Assembly (NCBI GenBank): GCA_937864085.1
Contig: CALMIH010000113.1
Location: 1 to 15,958, forward strand
DNA from: an uncultured Chloroflexota bacterium
Lineage (GTDB): Bacteria; Chloroflexota; Limnocylindria; Limnocylindrales; Limnocylindraceae
Reading direction: 5' to 3'
DNA length: 15,958 nt
Made by a program: the position numbers and the translations under genes. The notes under the pieces are model-generated. The model was not told the origin of the DNA, made no database searches, and saw only the letters and a list, made by a program, of their open reading frames with translations. Positions 1-5,861 of the stretch are shown here, piece after piece (within the stretch, counting starts at the first letter, position 1; each line of letters opens with the position of its first letter).

Positions 1-44
1 TCACGGATCCAAAGTCCGCTGTCCTACCACTAGACGAAGGGGCA
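1..44 (-). tRNA. tRNA-Gln(TTG), cut by the window edge
   Basis: Read on the minus strand this is the 5' half of a tRNA: acceptor strand TGCCCCT, T8, a D-arm with the stem GTCT/GGAC around the AGTGGTA loop, and an anticodon stem GCGGA/TCCGT enclosing loop CTTTGGA. The anticodon is TTG, so it decodes glutamine CAA (and CAG by wobble). U at position 1 is usual for bacterial tRNA-Gln. The T-arm and 3' acceptor lie beyond base 1. It is the last visible member of the tRNA array, 29 bases after tRNA-Gly. Confidence 0.9.
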
Positions 45-73
45 ACGACCCCTCGAGTCCCCAAAGGAGGGAG

Positions 74-149
74 TGGAGCGGAAGACGGGACTCGAACCCG
101 CGACCTTCACATTGGCAATGTGATGCTCTACCAACTGAGCCACTTCCGC
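74..149 (-). tRNA. tRNA-Gly(GCC)
   Basis: A complete 76-base cloverleaf with CCA encoded in the DNA. The acceptor strand GCGGAAG starts at 149 and pairs with CTTCCGC. The anticodon stem TCACA/TGTGA holds loop TTGCCAA, giving anticodon GCC (glycine GGC/GGU). The T-arm is GCGGG-TTCGAGT-CCCGT and the discriminator base is T73. It lies 18 bases after tRNA-Phe and probably shares a transcript with it. Confidence 0.97.
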
Positions 150-167
150 GCCGTTAACGACCGCTGA

Positions 168-243
168 TGGTGCCGAGAGCCAGATTCGAACTGGCGACAC
201 CGCGCTCTTCAGGCGCGTGCTCTACCAACTGAGCTATCTCGGC
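168..243 (-). tRNA. tRNA-Phe(GAA)
   Basis: A complete 76-base cloverleaf with encoded CCA. The acceptor is GCCGAGA/TCTCGGC with A73. The anticodon stem CGCGC/GCGCG holds loop CTGAAGA, giving anticodon GAA (phenylalanine). The standard D-loop AGTTGGTA and T-loop TTCGAAT are present. Upstream is the longest spacer of the array (124 bases), which may hold its own promoter. Confidence 0.97.
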
Positions 244-367
244 CCGTTGGCCGCCTGCCACGGCGACCTCCAACACCAACTGGGGGAGGATACCCTCCGC
301 GGCGAGAGGGCGCAACGGAGGGCCACCTGGTTCGTCTGGGAGGTGGGGCCGCGGCCCATGTGGGCTC
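244..367 (-). other. Inverted-repeat-rich spacer between tRNA-Val and tRNA-Phe
   Basis: These 124 bases carry no tRNA and no credible gene but hold several exact inverted repeats. They are a 12-base palindrome at 346-357 (GGGCCGCGGCCC), 6-base arms CCACCT/AGGTGG at 323-328 and 341-346, and 7-base arms CCCTCCG/CGGAGGG at 293-299 and 316-322. A 5-base stem with a 4-base loop lies at 285-298, and a bulged stem at 246-274 joins gttg/caac and gccgcc/ggcgac (one G-U pair). The 285-298 and 293-322 stems compete for the same bases, so they cannot form together. No U-run follows any stem, so a classical terminator is unlikely. It may be a structured RNA, a processing element or a promoter region. Confidence 0.5.
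287..315 (-). promoter_or_regulatory. Possible promoter for tRNA-Phe, -Gly, -Gln
   Basis: On the minus strand there is a -35-like TTGCGC (310-315), a spacer of exactly 17 bases, and a -10-like TATCCT (287-292), about 43 bases before tRNA-Phe. Only about half of the consensus positions match and the region is GC-rich with overlapping inverted repeats, so this is tentative. It would let the distal tRNAs be transcribed independently of the upstream operon. Confidence 0.25.
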
Positions 368-443
368 TGGTGGGCGGTGAGGGGCTCGAACCCCCGACCC
401 CCTCGGTGTAAACGAGGTGCTCTACCAACTGAGCTAACCGCCC
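368..443 (-). tRNA. tRNA-Val(TAC)
   Basis: A complete 76-base cloverleaf with encoded CCA. The acceptor is GGGCGGT/ACCGCCC with A73. The anticodon stem CCTCG/CGAGG holds loop TTTACAC, giving anticodon TAC (valine). The T-arm is GGGGG-TTCGAGC-CCCTC. A small perfect hairpin (GTCGCC, 4-base loop, GGCGAC; 450-465) sits in the 38-base spacer just upstream and may help processing. Confidence 0.97.
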
Positions 444-481
444 GGCGCAGTCGCCCTTTGGCGACGGAGTTAAAAACAGTT

Positions 482-566
482 TGGTGCCCAGACCGGGACT
501 TGAACCCGGATGACTTGCGTCATACGCCCCTCAAACGTACGCGTATACCAATTCCGCCACCTGGGC
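482..566 (-). tRNA. tRNA-Leu(GAG)
   Basis: An 85-base class II tRNA with encoded CCA. The acceptor is GCCCAGG/TCTGGGC with A73. The anticodon stem TACGT/GCGTA holds loop TTGAGGG, giving anticodon GAG (leucine CUC/CUU). The long variable arm TGAC-GCAA-GTCA with a GCAA tetraloop supports tRNA-Leu. It follows the other leucine tRNA after 29 bases. Confidence 0.96.
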
Positions 567-595
567 ACAGGTGCTGCGTCACCGAGACGCTTGTC

Positions 596-682
596 TGGTA
601 TCGAGGAAGGGACTTGAACCCATACGTCCTTGCGGACACTGGCTCCTGAAGCCAGCGCGTCTGCCAATTCCGCCACCTCGAC
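596..682 (-). tRNA. tRNA-Leu(CAG)
   Basis: An 87-base class II tRNA with encoded CCA. The anticodon stem CTGGC/GCCAG holds loop TTCAGGA, giving anticodon CAG (leucine CUG, a frequent codon in this GC-rich DNA). The variable arm contains GTCC-GCAA-GGAC. The acceptor is GTCGAGG/CCTCGAT, so the first pair is a G1-U72 wobble rather than G-C, which is slightly unusual. Its 5' end is only 22 bases after the stop of the upstream protein gene, with no terminator between them. Confidence 0.96.
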
Positions 683-704
683 CCGTTCGTGGCCTCGTGA
701 TCAC

Positions 705-2366
705 TCACTGAGCCGCGAGGCGGAAAGATAGCACATCCCGTAGGTGAGTTTCGGGCTCCTGCACGAGGAGCGGAGCCACACCCGTGAGACGCGGCCCGAC
801 CAGGAGTTCGCGCGCAAGGAAGCGGATCGGCAGGAGGTAGTTGTTCGCTGCGCACCAACGCTGCACCGCGGCGAGAGCCTTCTCCCGATCCTCAAGGCTG
901 GCTGGCTGGCGTGCCGCGTTCAAGAGGGTGTCAAGCTCCTTCAGTTGAATGCCGACAATATTCCCGCCGCTCAGTACTGCAGCAGATCCGAGGAGGGGGT
1001 AGAGATCGGGATCAATCCCCACATCAACGTTCAGCACGGCAAGGTCAAAGGCTCCGGTAGCGAGACGCTCCATCAACGTCGCCGCATCCAACTCCACCAC
1101 CGCTGTCGGCACGCCAAAGGCGCTCCACGCCGCCGCGGCTTGATTAGCAACCGCCGCATCCTCCGGGAAGGCTGGGGCTGGCAGCGTCAAGATCTCCAGC
1201 GCAACCGCCTTCTTATCAGCATCGACCCAAACACCCTCTTTGAACTTCCACTTCGCGGCGAGGAACTGCTTGGTGGCGTAGTCGGAACCACGCACTGGAG
1301 TCGGTACCTCAACCCAGCCCCATGAGAGTGGCGAGACTGGGACAACGACCTCCCTCCCCCCGTAGGCGCTGGTGATCTGACTTGGCGCTAGAAGTGCGCG
1401 AAGTCCGAGGCGCAGCTTCGGATGACGAAGGACAGTGCCCGGTCGCAAGTTCACGGCGATCCCATTGAAGACGGTGGAGCCGAGCTCCACGCGCGCCCCA
1501 AACGTTGCCACTGCGCTGGTGGCGCTGCCCCAATCAAGCCCGACCAGCGCGTCAAGCCCCTTTGAGCTCCACGCGTTGAGCGCCTCTTCAGGGGTGGCGT
1601 AGAAATACAAAGCGATCGCGTCAACCGTACTCGCTGCAGTGTCGGTCGTTACTGCACCTAGTGCTCGCTGATCCCCTGCCAGCAGATCGCTGCGCCGCTG
1701 CAGCGCAGCAGCGCTGGCACTGAGTCCAATGACGCGGAAGGGGCCCGTTCCCATCGGGGTTGCTGCAGCATCAAGTTGAGGGATTTCGCGTGCTGAGCTT
1801 CCACTAAAGAGGTGCGCTGGAAGCAGCGGTAGTGTCCCAAGTGACGCTGGAAGATTCGCGAGTGGCCGTGGCGCCCGAATGATCAGCGCTCCGTCACTCT
1901 CCCCCACTTCAACGGTCAGTGCCTCCCAGTAACCACCATCACGTCCGAGCTCTCCAGCAAGGCCGATCGTCAGCTGTGCATCGGCGGCGCTCACTGGCGT
2001 CCCGTCTTCCCACGCCGCCGCAGGATCGATCGTGAAACTCCATGTCAACGCGTCTTCGCTCACACTCCAGGCGCTCGCCAGATCCGGCCCTGGCGCGCCG
2101 CCCACATCTAGCCGCGTGAGCGCCCGGTACGTGAGGGCGACGATCGCGCGATCCGCACCACTCTTGGCGAAGAGCGGAAGGGGTTGCACTGGAAGGCCGA
2201 CAACGCCCTCAGAAAGCGTGGTCGGCCCAGATGGCAGTGAGATGCCACTTCCGAGCGAGATGCCGCCACCCACGCCCGGCGCTGCCAAGAGCCCCGCCTG
2301 TTGACCCGCCATAAAAATAGCGGCGGCGAGCATGAGGAATACGGCAACCCGTCGGAGTGGGCTCAT
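705..2366 (-). CDS. Family 5 extracellular solute-binding-like protein
   Basis: 553 residues. Residues 1-30 form an export signal or signal anchor: RR at 5-6, a hydrophobic run at about 7-29, then an Ala-rich stretch that could be cleaved. The body resembles the peptide/nickel-type solute-binding family (SBP_bac_5): an early D-x-x-I-x-x-L-x-Y-R-A-L segment near 72-83, G-P-D-L-A-x-x-W near 93-100, and W-E-D-G-T-P-V-S-A-A-D near 119-129. Such proteins bind peptides or other solutes outside the membrane for ABC importers. There is no lipobox cysteine, and the only visible Cys lies near the C-terminus, so it is probably not a lipoprotein. No permease or ATPase gene is adjacent. The ATG at 2366 has no clear ribosome-binding site but is needed for the signal sequence. 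The substrate is unknown. Confidence 0.8.
   Translation of the reverse strand: MSPLRRVAVFLMLAAAIFMAGQQAGLLAAPGVGGGISLGSGISLPSGPTTLSEGVVGLPVQPLPLFAKSGADRAIVALTYRALTRLDVGGAPGPDLASAWSVSEDALTWSFTIDPAAAWEDGTPVSAADAQLTIGLAGELGRDGGYWEALTVEVGESDGALIIRAPRPLANLPASLGTLPLLPAHLFSGSSAREIPQLDAAATPMGTGPFRVIGLSASAAALQRRSDLLAGDQRALGAVTTDTAASTVDAIALYFYATPEEALNAWSSKGLDALVGLDWGSATSAVATFGARVELGSTVFNGIAVNLRPGTVLRHPKLRLGLRALLAPSQITSAYGGREVVVPVSPLSWGWVEVPTPVRGSDYATKQFLAAKWKFKEGVWVDADKKAVALEILTLPAPAFPEDAAVANQAAAAWSAFGVPTAVVELDAATLMERLATGAFDLAVLNVDVGIDPDLYPLLGSAAVLSGGNIVGIQLKELDTLLNAARQPASLEDREKALAAVQRWCAANNYLLPIRFLARELLVGPRLTGVAPLLVQEPETHLRDVLSFRLAAQ
725..733 (-). promoter_or_regulatory. Possible extended -10 box for the tRNA array
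   Basis: The minus strand reads TGCTATCTT, an extended -10 pattern (TGn plus TATCTT), inside the last codons of the solute-binding gene and about 42 bases before tRNA-Leu(CAG). No convincing -35 box is present 16-18 bases upstream. It could give the tRNAs an internal promoter, but a match this short can occur by chance. Confidence 0.2.
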
Positions 2367-2395
2367 GTTGCTGACGTGCGAGGTGCGGCGTTCAC

Positions 2396-2410
2396 GGGCG
2401 GGATTCGCCC
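2396..2410 (-). other. Small hairpin after secG
   Basis: A perfect 5-base stem GGGCG/CGCCC with a 5-base loop lies just after the secG stop codon, in the 48-base gap before the solute-binding gene. There is no U-run, so it is not a standard terminator. It may be a pause or processing site, or have no role. Confidence 0.3.
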
Positions 2411-2414
2411 CTGA

Positions 2415-2636
2415 TCAGTTCGCCTGCAGGTAGCCGACCACCGAGAAGAGGACGAAGAGGACGACCAGCAGCACCGTGAATCGCATCAGCTGGCGCTCAA
2501 TGCCGCGACGTGATCGATAGACACTTGAGTCACCGCCGAAGGCGGAGCTGAGGCCAACACCGCGTGCCTGCATCAGGACCGCAATGATGAGGAAGACGCT
2601 GACGATAATCTGTCCAACTGCGAGGATCGGATTCAT
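2415..2636 (-). CDS. secG: Preprotein translocase subunit SecG
   Basis: 73 residues, typical SecG size. It has two membrane helices (about 5-23 and 51-70) joined by the family loop M-Q-A-R-G-V-G-L-S-S-A-F-G-G-D-S, followed by a basic stretch with RSRRG. SecG is the small accessory subunit of the SecYEG channel that exports unfolded proteins. The ATG at 2636 is preceded by a good GGAGG site four bases upstream. It follows gpmI after 69 bases, the widest gap between protein genes here, and may have its own promoter. A tpiA/secG neighbourhood is known from Actinobacteria and Firmicutes. Confidence 0.95.
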   Translation of the reverse strand: MNPILAVGQIIVSVFLIIAVLMQARGVGLSSAFGGDSSVYRSRRGIERQLMRFTVLLVVLFVLFSVVGYLQAN

Positions 2637-2643
2637 CTGACCT

Positions 2644-2660
2644 CCGAATGCATCTTTCGG
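2644..2660 (-). promoter_or_regulatory. Hairpin touching the secG ribosome-binding site
   Basis: A perfect 5-base stem CCGAA/TTCGG with a 7-base loop ends directly at the GGAGG site of secG. It could modulate ribosome access without covering the site itself. The role is inferred. Confidence 0.25.
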
Positions 2661-2690
2661 TAACCCGTGTTAGGGTGCCCGCTCGTGCTC

Positions 2691-2699
2691 AGTGTAGCA
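2691..2699 (-). promoter_or_regulatory. Possible extended -10 promoter for secG
   Basis: The minus strand reads TGCTACACT about 55 bases upstream of the secG start, just after the gpmI stop. It fits TGn plus a -10 box with four of six consensus bases. No good -35 box is seen upstream within gpmI. The position in the largest gap makes an internal promoter plausible. Confidence 0.25.
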
Positions 2700-2705
2700 T
2701 CCCCT

Positions 2706-4250
2706 CTATTTCCGCTTGCGCAGCAGCGAGTGGCCCGTGACGCCCACCGGGAGGGTGAGGCCACTCAGTTCGGCGAGCGTTGGCAGGATGTCAGAGAGCT
2801 CACCCTCAGCGAGTTCCATCCCCTCAGCCGCATCGCCTGCGAGGAGCAGGGGGACCTTCGTCGACGTATGGCTCGTGATGGGCTCTCCATCTGCGGTCCG
2901 CATCGTTTCAGCGTTGCCATGGTCACCAGTGATCGCAAGGAGAGAGCCTGCACGAGCGGCGGCCGCTGCGAGGATCCGTCCGAGAGCGGCGTCCACCGCT
3001 TCGCACGCGCGCAGTGTCGCCTCCCAGTTACCTGTGTGCCCAACCATGTCTGGATTCGCCAGGTTCGCAACGATCAGCTGCTCTTCGCCACCTTCAATGG
3101 ATGCAACCACCGCGTCGGCGATCTCCGCGGCCCGCATCTGCGGCGCGAGATCGTAGGTCGCAACGCTCGGGCTTGGGATCAGGAGGCGACGCTCACCCGG
3201 AAACGCCTCTTCTCTCCCCCCGTTGAGAAAATATGTGACGTGGGCGTACTTCTCCGTCTCAGCAACATGAAACTGCCGCAGTCCAGCGTCAGCAACACTC
3301 TCGGCGAGCGATGGCACCGCCGTTGGACCAAAGAGTGCCGGGCTCCCCGCCTCTTCGCCGTAGGAGCTCATCCCGAAAAGAGTTACAGGGAGTTGTCCTG
3401 GTCGCGTGAATGCGGTGAAGGCTTTGGCGCTCAGCGCCGCAACGAGTTGGCGCGCGCGGTCGGCACGGAAGTTCGCGTGAATCACCGTGTCGCTCGACCG
3501 CATCGCGGGATCCTCTCCCTCCGCAGTAGGGAGGACGGTTGGCGTCACAAACTCGTCACTCTCTCCTCGCGCATAGGCCTCCTTTACAGCGGCTGTAGCG
3601 CTTGGGGCGTGAGCCCCCTCCCCTGCAACGATCGCCACCACCGCTGCCGCCGTACGCTCCCAGCGCTGATCGCGGTCCATGGCGAAGTAGCGGCCAGAAA
3701 TGGTTGCAATGCGCGCTGTCGGGGCGGCGGTGGAGAGGCGTCGCTCAAGATCTGCGAGATAGGCAAGCGCCGATCGCGGTGGCGTGTCACGACCATCGAG
3801 GAAGAGGTGGAGGAAGATGGAGCGAACCCCCGACTGATGCGCCGCCTCCGCAAGGGCGACGAGGTGTTGATCCGTAGCGTGTACGCCCCCTGGACCGAGC
3901 AGGCTCATCAGATGCAGCCGCCCAGCGTGCGCCAACTTCAGCGCGCGCTGAAGTTCAGGTCGCTGGGAGAAGCTGCCGTCAATCAGTGCTGCGTTGATCC
4001 GTGGCAGCTCTTGCGGCACGCGCTGCCCCGCACCAATGTTTAGATGTCCAACCTCGCTATTCCCCATCTGCCCTTCAGGAAGGCCGACGGCGGCACCGCT
4101 CGCCTCAAGTGATGTATGCGGCCAGCGCTCGAGCAGCGCGCGCCAGACTGGCATCTTCGCCTGCGCAATTGCATCCACTGATGGATCGCCGCCGATCCCA
4201 AAGCCATCAATAATCAGCAAGACGAGCGGATCAACCTTCAGTTGCGTCAT
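2706..4250 (-). CDS. gpmI: 2,3-bisphosphoglycerate-independent phosphoglycerate mutase
   Basis: 514 residues, the usual length of the family. It interconverts 3- and 2-phosphoglycerate in glycolysis/gluconeogenesis through a phosphoserine intermediate and two manganese ions. The metal-site motif D-G-F-G lies at 15-18, and the catalytic serine is Ser65 in G-N-S-E-V-G-H-L-N-I-G. Other family motifs are H-A-T-D-Q-H (124-129), D-G-R-D-T-P-P (152-158), R-A-D-R-A-R-Q, N-P-D-M-V-G-H-T-G-N, T-G-D-H-G-N-A-E and S-H-T-S-T-K-V-P. All expected catalytic regions are intact. The ATG overlaps the tpiA stop by four bases, there is no Shine-Dalgarno site, and the start codon sits inside a perfect palindrome, so translation is probably coupled to tpiA. 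Confidence 0.97.
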   Translation of the reverse strand: MTQLKVDPLVLLIIDGFGIGGDPSVDAIAQAKMPVWRALLERWPHTSLEASGAAVGLPEGQMGNSEVGHLNIGAGQRVPQELPRINAALIDGSFSQRPELQRALKLAHAGRLHLMSLLGPGGVHATDQHLVALAEAAHQSGVRSIFLHLFLDGRDTPPRSALAYLADLERRLSTAAPTARIATISGRYFAMDRDQRWERTAAAVVAIVAGEGAHAPSATAAVKEAYARGESDEFVTPTVLPTAEGEDPAMRSSDTVIHANFRADRARQLVAALSAKAFTAFTRPGQLPVTLFGMSSYGEEAGSPALFGPTAVPSLAESVADAGLRQFHVAETEKYAHVTYFLNGGREEAFPGERRLLIPSPSVATYDLAPQMRAAEIADAVVASIEGGEEQLIVANLANPDMVGHTGNWEATLRACEAVDAALGRILAAAAARAGSLLAITGDHGNAETMRTADGEPITSHTSTKVPLLLAGDAAEGMELAEGELSDILPTLAELSGLTLPVGVTGHSLLRKRK

Positions 4251-4258
4251 GACGCAAC
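4241..4258 (-). promoter_or_regulatory. Perfect 18-base palindrome over the gpmI start codon
   Basis: The sequence GTTGCGTCATGACGCAAC equals its own reverse complement. It spans the last tpiA codons, the tpiA stop and the gpmI start. In RNA it can fold as a 7-base stem (GTTGCGT/ACGCAAC) with the start codon in a CATG loop. As DNA it could be a dimeric protein-binding site. The symmetry is seen directly; any function is inferred. Confidence 0.5.
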
Positions 4259-5041
4259 GCCAACGGCGGTGGCGATCTCGAGCAGCCGTTCGGCCTGGAG
4301 CGACGCCCCACCGATCAACAGCCCGTTGAGGCTCCCCTCTCCCGTTGCGCTCAAGAATCCTGCGGCACTTCTCCCGTCGACGCTCCCTCCGTAAATGATG
4401 CGTAACGACGATGAGGAGGTTTCCGAACGAAGTGCACGAGCCACTGCCGAGGCAACCTGCGGGCTCGCCGCCTGGCCGCTACCGATCGCCCAGATCGGTT
4501 CATAGGCAAGCGTGACGCCGCTCGCTGCCACCGTAGCCGCATCGCATCCGAGTGCGGCGGCCCCAGCGAGAACTTCGCGCCACTGACGCACCACCAGCGC
4601 GCATCGCTCACTCTCTGTCGCCTTCGGGTCCGCATCGCCGAGGCAGAGGATTGGCCTGATGCCAGCGGCAACACAACGAGCAAGCTTTGCACCGATCAGG
4701 CTTCCACTCTCGCCACGAGCGCGACGCTCTGAGTGACCGAGGATCACCGCATCAGCAGCGCCAAGAAGATGGGTTGCGGGGATCTCTCCTGTTGCTGCGC
4801 CGGCAAGGTCGCTGGAACAATCCTGTGCGGCGATCCCGATCTTGAGCGCGTCATGCTCACGGCGCAGGAGCGAGGCGACCGCAACGAGCCCTAGCATGCT
4901 CGGCGCGATCATCAGTGAGCCAGGGGAGAGTTGCCGTGCGGCGGCCTGCACTGCAATCTGCGCGGCAAGCGCCACCTCTTCACCGGGTGCGAGGTTCGCC
5001 TTCCAGTTGGCGATCAGGAGTGGCTGCACTACGTTGCTCAT
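4247..5041 (-). CDS. tpiA: Triosephosphate isomerase
   Basis: 264 residues, a slightly long TIM barrel. It interconverts dihydroxyacetone phosphate and glyceraldehyde 3-phosphate. The substrate-binding N-W-K motif places Lys at 14, the catalytic His103 is in L-G-H-S-E-R-R, and the catalytic Glu181 is in A-Y-E-P-I-W-A-I-G-S-G-Q. Phosphate-binding elements Y-G-G-S-V near 207-211 and I-G-G-A-S-L near the C-terminus are present. The usual A-Q-N is A-Q-D here, a minor change. It starts 7 bases after the whiA stop with no clear ribosome-binding site, so coupled translation is likely, and its stop overlaps gpmI. The usual partners gap and pgk are not beside it. Confidence 0.97.
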   Translation of the reverse strand: MSNVVQPLLIANWKANLAPGEEVALAAQIAVQAAARQLSPGSLMIAPSMLGLVAVASLLRREHDALKIGIAAQDCSSDLAGAATGEIPATHLLGAADAVILGHSERRARGESGSLIGAKLARCVAAGIRPILCLGDADPKATESERCALVVRQWREVLAGAAALGCDAATVAASGVTLAYEPIWAIGSGQAASPQVASAVARALRSETSSSSLRIIYGGSVDGRSAAGFLSATGEGSLNGLLIGGASLQAERLLEIATAVGVAS

Positions 5042-5048
5042 CGGTAGA

Positions 5049-5861
5049 TCATGGCAGAGCCGCCTCCCCCCGTAAGGCTGCCGCCTGGCGCTCTATCGTT
5101 GCGAGCGCACGCTGCACCACGCTGCGCGAGAGGCCGAGCGTCTCGCCGAGCTCTGCGATCGTCGCCTCAGGGTGCGCCAGACGAGCAGCGCTCACGCGTT
5201 GCAGTAGGCCCCCGGGCGGGAGACCGCCCTCCTCAATCAACGCTGCCGCCGCACGTGCCTGGCGCATCCCCGCACGCACCGCACGCTGCAGGTTCGCCGT
5301 CTCTGCATTCACACTTCGATTTAGTTCGCCGCGAATCTGGCGCACCACACCGCGAGCCTCAATCTCAGCGATGGAGCTACCGGCACCGAGACGACGCAGC
5401 AGATCCAAGATCTCCGTCCGATCCTTCCAGACGATCACTCCTCGTCCGCGTCGCACGCGATAAAGGCCTGATATCCCCTCCGCTACAAGCGCCGTCATCA
5501 CGTGACGTGCCTCACCTTGCGTGAGTACGAGCTCCAGATGGATGCGGGCAAAGGCGAGCGAGAGTGAGCCCCGGCTCAGGATGCGTCCCCGGAGAAAGGC
5601 GCTGCGGCAGTGCGAGGATGCCTCTGCCGCGCTGAGTGCTTGGGCGCGCTTTTGCGCTCGATCGCTCGGAGAGATCTCCGCCTCATGCGATGTAGAGACG
5701 GAGCTGAGTCGATGCACGGTTCTGGCGATCGCAACATCAGAGCGTCGACCGGGGTCTGCGAGCGCATCAAGTTCTGCAGCGCGGCAACACTGGCGCTGCG
5801 GGCTGATCGCCGCAAGCTCATGCCGTATAGCGCTGACCAGGTCGCGCTCGTTTCGGCTCAT
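5049..5861 (-). CDS. whiA: WhiA-type DNA-binding regulator, shortened
   Basis: 270 residues versus about 310-330 in most WhiA proteins. WhiA is a LAGLIDADG homing-endonuclease-like fold joined to a C-terminal helix-turn-helix, with no nuclease activity, and influences cell division and development in Gram-positive bacteria. The N-terminal cysteine-containing segment Q-C-C-R-A-A-E-L lies at 24-31. The second half has F-L-R-G-R-I-L-S-R-G-S (89-99) and R-S-V-N-A-E-T-A-N-L-Q (182-192). A helix-turn-helix lies at about 223-258 (H-P-E-A-T-I-A-E-L-G). The missing length falls in the first repeat (about 36-76), which is short and lacks the usual pattern. The start overlaps the yvcK stop by four bases, with a weak AAGG site 7 bases upstream. 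Confidence 0.88.
   Translation of the reverse strand: MSRNERDLVSAIRHELAAISPQRQCCRAAELDALADPGRRSDVAIARTVHRLSSVSTSHEAEISPSDRAQKRAQALSAAEASSHCRSAFLRGRILSRGSLSLAFARIHLELVLTQGEARHVMTALVAEGISGLYRVRRGRGVIVWKDRTEILDLLRRLGAGSSIAEIEARGVVRQIRGELNRSVNAETANLQRAVRAGMRQARAAAALIEEGGLPPGGLLQRVSAARLAHPEATIAELGETLGLSRSVVQRALATIERQAAALRGEAALP

Noticed and set aside
244..367. A degenerate or extra tRNA in the Val-Phe spacer
   Set aside because: No D-loop/T-loop pair with a matching acceptor stem can be found; the repeats do not make a cloverleaf.
217..649. Short open frames over the tRNA array
   Set aside because: They are built from tRNA sequence in translation and cannot be genes.
2667..4043. Long open frame of about 458 codons on the plus strand
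   Set aside because: It is antisense to gpmI, whose protein is complete with all catalytic motifs. The plus-strand product is Cys/Arg/His-rich with no family resemblance; it is a shadow of GC-rich codon bias.
4915..5524. Overlapping plus-strand open frames
   Set aside because: They are antisense to tpiA and whiA, Arg/Ala/Ser-rich, and without domain signals.
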